A stretch of 64,000 nt of DNA from Mangifera indica (Eukaryota > Streptophyta > Magnoliopsida > Sapindales > Anacardiaceae), in contig NW_025401156.1 of assembly GCF_011075055.1 (NCBI RefSeq), positions 1 to 64,000 on the forward strand. Reading direction: 5' to 3'. Below are positions 23,500-34,208 of the stretch, one piece after another. Both the position numbers and the translations under genes were made by a program. Under the pieces are notes generated by a model. The model made no database searches and was not told the DNA's origin. It worked only from the letters and a program-made list of their open reading frames with translations. Numbering within the stretch: position 1 is the first letter of the stretch; every line of letters begins with the position of its first letter.

Positions 23500-24951
23500 A
23501 TGTCGACCGAGTTACAATTGCCTCCTGGTTTCAGATTTCATCCGACGGATGAGGAGCTCGTGATGCACTACTTATGCCGGAAATGTTTGTCGCAGTCGAT
23601 AGCTGTTCCGATTATCGCTGAAATCGATCTTTACAAATTCGACCCTTGGGACCTCCCAGGTATTATGAATTTTAATAAAATTAAGATCATGGATTTATTT
23701 TTATTTATGTATTTGAATTTTTAATCATTTCCGTGGTTTTTCAATTTGTAGATTTGGCCTTATACGGAGAAAAGGAGTGGTACTTTTTTTCGCCGAGGGA
23801 CAGGAAGTACCCGAACGGTTCAAGGCCTAACCGAGCAGCGGGAAGCGGGTACTGGAAGGCGACTGGAGCCGATAAGCCGATTGGACAGCCAAAACCCGTC
23901 GGAATTAAGAAGGCTTTGGTGTTTTACGCAGGAAAAGCTCCTAAAGGGGAGAAAACCAACTGGATTATGCACGAGTATCGATTAGCCGACGTGGATCGGA
24001 CGGCTCGTAAGAAGAACAGCTTAAGGGTATTGCACCGTACCATTCTCTTTCTGCTACTTTTGAGTATAAAAATGGAGATTTTACAGTATGATTTTTCTGA
24101 CCTCAACGTGGAGGCCTTTTGACTTTTACCTATCAATTTTTCTAAAATTTTCAATCTGTTAAAATTAAATGTTTACAATACGGACACAACTTGGGACCCA
24201 CGCGCAAATTTTTAACGGCTGTGATGCCGTTTGGTCTACCGGATTGGTACATTTGATAATTGAGATTTACCTAATCGGACATTTAACGTCATTCACATGG
24301 TTACGATAAAACGCCTTGTCGTTGTAGCCAATCGCTTCAATTATTATTTTTCAGTTAAGGAAAATATTCCTTCTTATCACTTCATGTGGGCTCACAATAG
24401 AGATAGACAGAACTCTGACTATTTGGTCATGAGTCTGACATAACAATCAACTTTTATGTGATGGATTAAATTTAACGGTTCTGATTATATTCTGGCAGCT
24501 GGATGACTGGGTCCTGTGTCGCATATACAACAAGAAAGGAAGCGTCGAGAAGCAGCAAAATCAAGCAGTAAACCGGAAAATGAATTCACCGGTGATGGAG
24601 GAGGATAGGAAACCGGATATAATTTCAAATGGCGTGAACAAATCAGCACTTCCCCCCAATCCGGCGGCGACAGCGACCGGAACGGTTAACGATTATATGT
24701 ACTTAGACACGTCGGATTCAATGCCGAAGTTACACACGGACTCGAGCTGTTCGGAGCAAGTGGTATCACCGGAATTCATATCCGAGGTGGAGAGCGAGCC
24801 GAAAATACAACCCTGGGACAACAATAACCTTGGATTTCCTTATAATTACCTAGACGCCAATATGGACTTGAGCTTCAATTCTCAGTTTCAAAGCAGCAAT
24901 CAGCTGTCGCCGTTGCAGGATATGTTCATGTACCTTCAGAAGCCTTTTTAA
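23500..24951 (+). CDS. NAC032: NAC domain transcription factor, ATAF1/NAC032 group
   Basis: DNA-binding transcription factor of the ATAF subfamily, in which Arabidopsis ATAF1 and NAC032 act in ABA, drought, wounding and senescence responses. Three exons (23500-23659, 23752-24026, 24499-24951) encode 295 residues, the usual NAC gene structure. The NAC domain occupies about residues 6-155 with the five subdomains visible: [50 protein letters not shown] with [39 protein letters not shown], and [13 protein letters not shown]. The C-terminal activation region is acidic and serine-rich and ends [12 protein letters not shown] 23500 is chosen because it gives the family start [11 protein letters not shown]. 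The orthologue name rests on gene order (between PBC and CSI3) and similarity; ATAF1 is the alternative. Confidence 0.93.
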
Positions 24952-24969
24952 AGTGGGACCGGGTAAATG

Positions 24970-25053
24970 GGGTGTCGTGGGACCCAAATTTGATAGAATT
25001 GGTGGTAAACAGGGTGTCCTGGGACCCAGATTTGATAGAATTGGTAGTGTAGG
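24970..25053 (+). repeat. tandem 42-bp duplication in NAC 3' untranslated region
   Basis: Two adjacent 42-base units, 24970-25011 and 25012-25053, each starting GGGTGTC, then TGGGACCCA, ATTTGATAGAATTGGT. They differ at a handful of positions. They begin about 20 bases after the NAC stop codon and so lie in the 3' untranslated region. Confidence 0.75.
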
Positions 25054-25393
25054 TAGCCTTGTACGGTAACACGAGACGAAAGTCTATGAGTGTGCCCGTG
25101 CGGGGTGGACTAGCTGATCGGAGGGTAGTATTGGAAATACAGGTTATATAGGTTTAGGGACATTGGATGGAGGTGATTGGAAATTGGAATTATGCATTAT
25201 TAAACCATTGGCATGTGTATATCCATGTGTATGTACATAAGCAAATATTTTTGGGTTTTTAAAAATCTTAATATCTTGTAATGGGCTAGGTTGGGTTTCT
25301 CTATTTTATTATATGTTAAAGAAAAAACTAGGCCTTATTTTCTGTCCCATTTACCTCGTTTGTTACTAAAGTCTAATGATTCATTAAATATTG

Positions 25394-25497
25394 GATTACG
25401 TTGGCGACAAATTGAAAATGGTGAGAATTCAACCCACCTTGACTTACAAGGTATGAATTTGGTTATTACGTTGCGACAAATTGAAAATGGTGAAAAT
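25394..25497 (+). repeat. short direct repeat downstream of NAC
   Basis: GATTACGTTGGCGACAAATT (from 25394) and TTATTACGTTGCGACAAATT (from 25464) both continue GAAAATGGTGA. The two copies of about 35 bases are separated by about 35 bases. Likely a local duplication; no function is apparent. Confidence 0.55.
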
Positions 25498-27099
25498 GGT
25501 TATTATCCATTTTTTGTATGAAAAATGAAAAACTTAAGATCAACGGTTAAAAATTGGCATGTATGAAGGAATGTTCGATATGCAGGTCTATGCGAGTTTT
25601 GATATTAACTAGGTCAAAACAAGTTTATAAAATATAGTAATTTCATCTAAACATTGGCCGCAAAGGTATACTCTCTTGGAGTGTTGGTCAATTCCATATA
25701 CACTCCTTTCAAATGAGTCATTTTAATTAATTACTGTTAATTTACATGACAATGCATTAAAATTATAGTGATATTATAAGTTATAAATATGTTGGTTGTT
25801 GAGTTTTTTTGTTTTATATGGATGGTAAATTTTCTGTGGTGTTTGATTTGTGGTCAGGTCTGCATTCTCGAATACTTGTTAATACTAGTTTGTATAGGTT
25901 AATTTTGTGTCTCCTCTTGAATTCTATCATGATATATCCTATGATAGGTTTTCGAAAGAAGATGAGTTAATTTATTTGTTTCTTGTGGGCTTTGTCTATT
26001 TGTAATGTTTTGCTAGCTTTCCTCCTGTTAGATCGAACTTAGTTGATCCTTGGTGTCCCTTTGTTTCTTTTTTTTTCTTTTAATATGCACATTTAAAAAA
26101 AATATATATTTATTATGAGATAATTTCGGCATCCCTTCAACTGGCCGATCGGAGGTTGTTGGGCCAGAAGGCCCAAGCATACTGGCCTAGAACGATTAAC
26201 CCATTACAAACCTATGTATCAGACAGCTGAAGTGATTGCAAAGGAAGAAGATCGACATGAACGGACTCTTAATGGTCTAATCATGGCCCATAAAAAAATG
26301 GCAGTCCTATTAAACATTTCATTGTGTCTGCACTTAGGTAATGAATGAGAAGAGTGCCTCAAATTTAATGTATATAAGGTCATAAAAAATTATGGTAACT
26401 TTGATTCTTAAATTAGTCCAAATCGTACTGCCAAGATGTCGTCTTTCCTCTCCCCATGTGCTTTATCAACATATTCTTGTACCCTATTAACACCCTATCA
26501 ACCTATTTTTTGTAGTCATTGACAATTTAATTACATTTTGACCTACCCAACCAAGTTAATGTTAAATATTACATATTACATGAGAATTCTCATGTTTGTC
26601 AACACATCATTTAGTTTATGTGCCTAATCAATACAATGGTGTCATGGTAGACAGTAGTTTTAAATTCTGTCGATTATTTTTTTTAAAAAAGAGGGACACA
26701 TACATACATACATGTATGCATGCACACACATATATGTGTGTGTGGGGATTTAGCAAATGAAAGGCCGAATGACTATTTCCCACACGAGCTTTTATGAAAC
26801 AACAATTTCTCACTTTTAAGTTTAAAAAATTCATTATCACCTATTCATTAAAATCATATGTTAGTTTTAATAGGTAAAATGTATTTTTTATTACTTGGTA
26901 CAATATATGCGAGAGGGGAGCTAATGGTCCAACTTGTAGAGTTGCATGAGGCGGAGGGGTAATTTAGTTTTTTGTGTTATGTTGAGCTTGTATTGATTTT
27001 TAGTTTAAGACTTGTACTTGTCTATGCACATTTCATTTTATGGGTCGGATTTCAGAGACTATGGTTTTGTGGATGATTTTATTTATTATATGAGATTGA

Positions 27100-27960
27100 T
27101 GTTGTCCAGTAAAAATGTTTATACTCCTTTTTGCATCCTATGAGATACTAAGTGTTAAGCATGCCTTAAATTTCATTGTATGCCTGAGTAAAAGTCCAAA
27201 GCTTCCATGTCTCTTTAGGTTTATATTCTACCTAAGAGTATGCATTTGAAAAAGGGTATTGCATAGGAAATACACACTTATGTAAACGTTTGACACAAAA
27301 ACAAATTCAACTATTAGAAGCTCTGATAGAGGTTGATGTAGTCTAAAAAACGAATTTTCTAGTCAAGCACAAACGCCCATACATCATCATATTTCAAGAT
27401 AAATCTATCATTTTCAAATGTTAACGGATACAAATCTCAATTCAATGACTCTTTCAATGTTTCCAATATCATTAAATTTACCAATAAATTGAAGTTATTT
27501 CAAGTTGAAAAAGGTTAGAGACCATATTATATCAATCTATGCTCATCATCTCTAAGAAAAACTTTCTCTTTTTCTCTCACTAAACTTCTATTCATATCCT
27601 TGAGAAAACATTTGTACTAAATTTGTGTAGTTAACCTTGTAGATGCATTTTACATTCAAAACTTATACTTTCAAATCATTGTGGATAAAATTTCAATTCA
27701 ACTAATATATTTTGAACAAAATCTTGGATAAACTAGTGTAAAGACTTCATTGATTCTAGTGAAAATTTAAGTAAGTTGTTTGACAAAATGGATGGGCGAG
27801 GCGTAAAAGAAAAAGTTTCAAACCATTATAAACATTAAGCATATTCTAACCATTCTCTTTAATTTTTGCTCATGTATTTGTTGTTGTTTTTAATTTATAA
27901 TTTGTGATATCAATATTTAGAAGATTATATTCGCCCCTCTCTAAGATCACTTTAATCATT
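27100..27960. other. possible LTR-retrotransposon remnant
   Basis: The stretch ending TATTCGCCCCTCTCTAAG (about 27928-27945) resembles the end of a plant Copia-type LTR, where CACCCCCCTCTA-like words are common just before the primer binding site. No matching second LTR, primer site or coding sequence was seen, so this is a weak assignment from pattern memory. Confidence 0.2.
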
Positions 27961-27989
27961 AGAATGTTTTTAGTAATAGGCCACTAACA

Positions 27990-28270
27990 GTGTGATATGT
28001 GGTAAGAATGAAAGAACGAGTGAGTAATTATTGAGTAATTTGTGGCTTGAAGAAGTAATAAATCATGCTAATGTTATGTGATATTTGGCAGGAGATGTGA
28101 GATGAAAACAACTATTGTGTAATATATGACACAAAATTAAGTTGAGGTGTCATTATTCTGTGATACGTGGCATAAGATTAAGGAAAGGTGCTACTACTAT
28201 GTGATCTCTTAATGTTGTGGGATATGTGGCATGGGTTCATAAGTTAACATTGTGTAATTTTTGGCTTAAG
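27990..28270 (+). repeat. degenerate tandem repeat, about 40-45 bp period
   Basis: The word TGTGATATGTGGC and variants recur at about 27991, 28033, 28076, 28115, 28160, 28214 and 28253, each followed by a purine-rich AAGA/AAGATTAAG stretch. Seven diverged units with spacing of 39-54 bases are visible by eye. No coding potential. The array may derive from a retrotransposon untranslated region. Confidence 0.5.
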
Positions 28271-29859
28271 AACCCAAATGTAAAAGCATCAAGGTGGCAC
28301 TTTTGAGATATTTCATATACACGCTTGATATAAAGGCATCCATAGTAGGGTAGTAATCGAGCAATCCACATATTTTGTGTGCATGAAATAGGGGACTATG
28401 TGAGTTTATTCATTATGTGACTAGTGAGATGCTTCAAGCACACACCCATGGTGAAAACTACCTTCGGATGAATTTAGCAGTTTATGATAATTGTGTTCAT
28501 GGAAATGGGGACTACGACTTATTTGCTTATGTAGTCAATGTGTCTACACATTTGCAGCTTAGTCTGACTAACAAAGCAAAGTGAATGTGCTTGAGATAGT
28601 AAATGAATAGTCATGTTCTCATGCGGAGTAAAAAATAAGTTTTGGCGTATTTATCATAGTGAGAAGGGATAAGAGAGGAGTTGTAATGACTTTAGCTGAG
28701 TGCAAGAATATGCGAGTTAATGTAAAAGAATCAATAAGAAATTTTGAATGTTGAGTTGTGTGCAATTTAAGATATCGTACCACTACTTACTTAATGTTTA
28801 ACATTCATTCATTCCTTGTGATTGTCTTGCATGTAGAAAATGATTTATGTGAGGTTGTAGAAGAAGCGAGAGTTAGTGAGGAAGATGGCATAAGAAGGGG
28901 TTGACTTTTATGCTTTGATTATGCATACATTGTTGCTTTTGATGTATTTGCACATTTATTTTATCTAAGAAAACATAGTTTTAATTTTATGTATTAACAT
29001 CTTTTACACACTTCATTTATGAAGTTTTAATCATTGTTCAATCAAGTATTTATTATGAGTTACTTCCGTTGTATCTTTATTTAAATACATGATTTTCAAG
29101 TGAAAGTTAACTAACACGTCTATTCGAATACATATTCTTATTGAAAGGTATTCTGTTGGAGACAGTGTTTCAATTTGGCTATCATTGGTTCCATCAATTT
29201 CTTGTCTTAGATGAATCCATAAGTCACTTTTTTTTAACCAAAAATTCTATTTCATTTTTGTGATTTAGGATAAATAATTGTGTTTTCAATTTATTGATAC
29301 TTTATTTGTTTTGTTTAAAGATGTTGTCGATAAATTCCTCATATCAACAAAAATGAAGAATTTATCGATAAACTCATATTTAATCCTCCTAGAAGACGGT
29401 AGAAAAAGAAAATGTGGAATAGATTAAGAAAGAGAGAAGACAAAAAAAGAAAGAGAGAGGAGGAAAGAGAGTTGGTTTTAACCTTTAGGGAAGTAATTAC
29501 TTTTCATCGTAGTTTCGTAATTTTACTAAAAAATGATGTACTAATAATTTATAATAAAATTAGTTGGTTTTTATTAACAAAAGTGATAATAAGTAGGCAA
29601 ATAAACTTTTTAAACTTAAAAAATAAAAAATTATCAGTTTATCAAAGTTTGGGTGTGAGAAGCAGTCATTCAACCTAAATGAAACAAGCGTTTTATAAAA
29701 TTGTGTCTCCATTTATGAGTGCATTTTCCATCCTAGCCTCAACTTGCTTCCTTGGTAAAAAAATAAGACACGAGCATTCATCATTTTGAGATATTGAAGA
29801 GGTTTAACGATGGACACTGCACATGTCATCAGTAGGTGCCCACATAAAAAAAAGGATGA

Positions 29860-30351
29860 GAGGTCATTTGGTTCTCAATAAATAAATATTCCCTTAATAA
29901 TTTATTTTTTGTTATTTATATTACATTATTTAATTTATCAATAATAAAATATTACGGTAATCTTCTATTACTAATAGTAATGTGACAAAGAATGTAAATG
30001 ATAATCTGATTACTACATTCACCATAAGTATTAAAATATTATCAAGATAATCTTAATTTTACTATAATTATATTCTTGTTTATTAATTTTTTAGGACAAA
30101 AATAACTTTATTTTCAATTCATATAATAAGTAATATAAAAAATATTTTAGAATAATTACGCTAAAAAATATTTAAGTAAAATAATATACGAATATTTTGT
30201 TATTACTTCTATCCTAATACAATAATTATTTATACTTACTAAATTTTATCAAATATAGTAATCATTTATACCTAATATTTTTCTAAATAATTTATCTTTA
30301 AAGCAATATTTTAATTTTGATAATAAAATATTATTCAAACTAAACGTCCCC
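29860..30351. mobile_element. PIF/Harbinger-like MITE (492 bp)
   Basis: The left end GAGGTCATTTGGTTCTC and the reverse complement of the right end, GGGGACGTTTAGTTTG, are imperfect inverted repeats. The right flank is TAA (30352-30354) and the left flank TGA (29857-29859), a one-base-decayed TAA duplication. The interior near both ends has the ATAATATTTTATTATCA-type core also seen at 18658 and 21007. Confidence 0.5.
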
Positions 30352-30368
30352 TAAGGATAATAAGCTTT

Positions 30369-30509
30369 GCCACCTCTACTAAAGTTTATGACAAAATCAC
30401 AACTTGAGGAGACAAGGAACTTGACACCTTCATTAAAAGAACCATAACTGGCAAAGGAGTTATCTTGCACATTCTGAAATCCCTCATCAACAAATCTTCC
30501 ACAGAGCAG
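30369..30509 (+). pseudogene. histone H2A.Z pseudogene fragment
   Basis: One frame reads, after a broken start, GDKELDTFIKRTITGKGVIL and then HILKSLINKSSTE. This matches the C-terminal docking region of plant H2A.Z, which I remember as GDEELDTLIKGTIAGGGVIP followed by HIHKSLINKSSKE, at roughly three quarters of positions. Upstream, KITT precedes an in-frame TGA (30405-30407) where the family has RITPRH, and several following residues (HLQLAI) are missing. The normal stop position reads CAG. The N-terminal histone fold is absent. It is intronless, so it could be a processed copy, but no poly-A tail or target duplication is visible. It abuts the MITE ending at 30351. Confidence 0.7.
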
Positions 30510-31581
30510 TTTGTAATATTACCTTCTCCGCTTTGTTGATTTTTGTCCTTTAGAGGTTAGACAGGAGCAAATTTGAATGAGGAACAATGACCAATATTGA
30601 AATTGAGAAATTGGCACGCATTATTTCATCTAGTGACACCATGGTGATATGTTTGCTTTCCATTGTCTGTTAGTGTTAAATTTGAAATAAAGCTAGAAAA
30701 AGCAGTTCTTTGCCATTCCCTGGACTTGCGTTGATTTCTAGAAGTTTGCAAATTACTTGTCACATGTTTGATGGAACGTCTTCAAGAAGTCCTTTGATGG
30801 CTTTTCTTAACAAGTTAGGTTTGAAAATTATATACCTCAGGTGAGTGGTTCTTAGCCATTTCAGTGCTAAAACCATCATAAAATAGACTAATTCAAAAAA
30901 GAAGTTCATGGGTATATACGAGTCTACCCATGCCTCTAGAGTTGAGTACATGTTTGGGTAACATCTCTAGTTTAATAATTCAGTTTATTGTCAATATATT
31001 ATTTATTTTGGATACACAGTTTATCATAGTTTTATTTCTGAGTTTTACAATCCAAAACGCATTTTTACAGCTTAAAAAGTTCACAAACTATTTAACTAAT
31101 TAAATTTTCTTATTTCTAAACATTATAGGATGAACAGATAAAGTACAAATAGATCTAATATCTCTTTCATATTTTGTCAATGTAAGATTTGTCTAAGAGT
31201 ATCACACTCTAAATATTCTCTACCTGCATAAGTCGATTTATTTTTAACTCGACCCAGCTAACTTGTTTACTAAGTATAGCTTTAACCCTATCTCACATTT
31301 CCCATTAGAAATTCAAACTAAACTCATAATTTTGATAATCAATATATAAAACAAATTCTAAGAAACCAGTAATCACCCTTGAATTGTCTTTGTAATTACT
31401 TAAGTCGAAGATTATGTTCAAGCTCCCCTTTGAGTAAAAAGTGTTGCAAGTTAGGCTTGAAAGGAGGATCTCATTGTTGGTTACTTGCAATACAATCTCA
31501 TATATGATTTTGTGCTAATAACTGTTGATTAAGAATATTATTTCATTACACATCTCTAAATGTATTTGTTAAAATAATAGA

Positions 31582-31700
31582 ATTATGTGTACGTATTTTA
31601 AGTAAATAAAATAAATATACAAATAATATATCATTATATGATTAAATGATTTTAAATTAAAAATAAAGTAATCACCAATCACATAATGATGCACAATGTT
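31582..31700. repeat. AT-rich palindromic MITE, copy 3
   Basis: The core TCATTATATGATTAAATGAT followed by TTTAAATTAAAAATAAAGTA and AATCACATAATGATGCACA matches the palindromic core of copies 1, 4 and 5. The left arm ATTATGTGTACGTATTT resembles the arm of copy 5. The ends are uncertain because the flanks are as AT-rich as the element. Confidence 0.5.
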
Positions 31701-32270
31701 TTAAAACCCAGACCAATCATCTTATTGATTCATGATTTGATCAGTTCAATTTGACAATCAACTAATTTAACATATTGTTAAATTATTATATATTTTTTAA
31801 ATCACATCATATATTTATCTTTTTTTTTAAATATAAAATGTATAAAATACAATTTTAAATATTTTAATTAAACAATTGATACTCGATACATAGATTAAAA
31901 AAATTAATTACAAATTATTGATTTAAATAGTTTTTTGGTTCAATATATTATTAAGTTTAATTGAATTTTAAATAAGTTAATATTTTTATATAAATTAGAC
32001 CAAATTATAAAATTGAAATAAATTATAGATTAATTTATGTTTTAATCCACTTAATTTAATAATTTAATTTAATCTTAAAATTATTAATAATATATTATTC
32101 ATTCACCCAATTATATATTAAAATTATATAATAGTAACATGTTACCGGTATAAAAAAAGAAAAAAGTAATTTGATTAGATTAAGAAATCGTGGGTGTGTT
32201 TGTAAGGAAGCACATGGGAGGATATCGAGATCCAAGAAGCATTACGTGAGGTAAATGATGATGTCAGAAT

Positions 32271-32276
<6 letters not shown>

Positions 32277-32330
<54 letters not shown>
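32277..32330. repeat. TA dinucleotide microsatellite, 27 units
   Basis: An uninterrupted run of 27 TA dinucleotides. Such loci are highly variable in length between plants and prone to assembly error. No link to a gene is apparent. Confidence 0.95.
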
Positions 32331-32333
<3 letters not shown>

Positions 32334-34208
32334 CTTCCCGGGAACATTGTCTTGTCGTCTACTTCAAATCTTTCCTTGGCGTATTTGAATTGATTTAGTG
32401 GCATTTAAATTTATATTATTATTTTATACATTTAATTAAATACAAATGGAGATCAAGATCAAACATCCTCCTTCTCCCTTCACAATTCATAAATCCAGGA
32501 TTAAAAATAAAATAAAATAATTGCTCATTTAATTGCATGCAATCAAGGTGGCACCCACTACTCAAGACCAATCACATTCACCCATGTGTTATGTTTTTTA
32601 AATCATCCATTCAATTTCTATTCTAATCTTAATTATTTTTTAATTTTTACTCTAAACAACCATCAATCACTTAATTATGTGATCCTAAATTAAGAAAATT
32701 ATTTAAAGGGGGCAGACTGGTAAATTCAGCAAGAATCAAGTAAGAGTCTTCTACTCAACTGCACACTCACTGACAGTTAAGAAGATAAGAAAAACAAGAA
32801 ATCCGCGTCAGAAAATGGAAACAAATCGATTTTAAAATCTAAATTTTGCAAAATAATAAAATAAATAAAATCCCATAAATAAATAATGAGCCAATTGGCG
32901 TCAATTTCTTCAGTAGATGCACCCGTTTTAACCGTACCCAATGGTAAAATTCCACGTAAATAATATAAAAATAGTGGGAAAGGGTAAAAATTGTATTTTG
33001 AAAAAAAGGATAAAAATATGATGAAAAGGAAACAAAACAGAAAGAAAAGAAACGAAGCGAAAAGACTGAGACTCTCTCTCACTGACTGTCTGTCGCTTGC
33101 GGCCTTCATTGACGGCGTAGAGCTCTCACTTGGGTTTTATTTCTCAATTCGGTTATTTGAAGGTGTTTTTTATTGTTAAGATTTTTAATTTTGTTTATAG
33201 TTGAGGAAAAGTACATGTGTTTTGAGTTGGACTCAGTGATCTGATCTCCGTACGGTTCTCATTTTGTTTTCATGTTGAAAAATACTCACATTTTCATTGT
33301 TGTTTAAATTGGTAGTACAGTTCAATTCAACACTGTTATTATTATTATTATTATTATATACAAATGTCTGAAGATCTAAATGTTCCGGGAAAGTTTGGCT
33401 TTTGATCTTTTTTTTTTTTTCGGTGAATTTGGCTTTTGATCTTGTAAATTGAAAGCGACGGACGATGATTGGATTGTGATGTTTTTTGGGCCGAGAAACC
33501 GGGTTTTGGGATAGCTGTAAGGGAGAGTTCTCGGCATTTACATTGTCGGTAGGCTTTTTATTTTGTTATATATCTCATTGATAATCCGTATGGTCTTCAT
33601 CTTCATAAAAATATCCATCTTTCTAATTATGTTTTGTTGTTTGTTCTCTCTTATTAAAGGTTCGTTATTTTGGTTGGTACTCCTTTGATTTTTTTTTTTT
33701 AAAATTTTGGGCTACCTGTAGTCTGTAGAGGTGAACTAAGACATTGAAATTTTGAAGAGATTGAAATTATGTTAGTTGGAGATTTGGTTTTCTGAGCGTT
33801 GCATTGAAGATATACTTTTGAACTGGTTTGTCTATGTAATTTGTATTTTTTTGAGTGCATAATACATGTCTAGGGGTAGCAGGTGTTATTTATTTATTTT
33901 TCATCTCACTGTAGCTGGTATGTGATGGTAGTTTACCAGACTGGTCATGATATTGTGTTGTATTTGTGAGAAATTAATTTTTATAATTGATATGTAGTTG
34001 ATGAGATGATTGAGGTATGGAAATAGAAAAGGTTGGTTAACTTGGTTTGTGGTTTTGTTGTACAATTGTCTGAGAACATTCATTTTTCCTCTTGTTTACA
34101 AGATTATTTGTTACTTTTATCTGTCAGTTGGGGTTGATTTAATAATACTGATTAGTAACTTTGATTTGCAGGCAGCCAAGGAGACCGTGGAGTTGTGCAT
34201 TTGTGCAT

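Larger units (their letters stand above)
24952..34171. other. long AT-rich intergenic region rich in decayed mobile DNA
   Basis: About 9 kb between NAC and the CSI3-like gene. It contains the NAC 3' region with a tandem duplication, possible LTR-element remains (about 27100-28000), a degenerate tandem repeat (27990-28270), a PIF-like MITE (29860-30351), an H2A.Z pseudogene fragment (30369-30509), a palindromic MITE (31582-31700) and a TA microsatellite. The CSI3 leader exon probably lies near 33000-33160, where CT-rich, less AT-rich sequence appears. No other gene was supported. Confidence 0.5.

Noticed and set aside
26628..26840. 70-codon frame over ACATACATACATG/ATGTGTGTG sequence
   Set aside because: The frame is produced by low-complexity CA/TG repeats.
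31690..32110. Possible repeat pair between 31690-32110 and 61700-61830 (AACC/GGTT-rich words)
   Set aside because: The resemblance is mainly AT-rich composition; no ordered match or ends could be defined.
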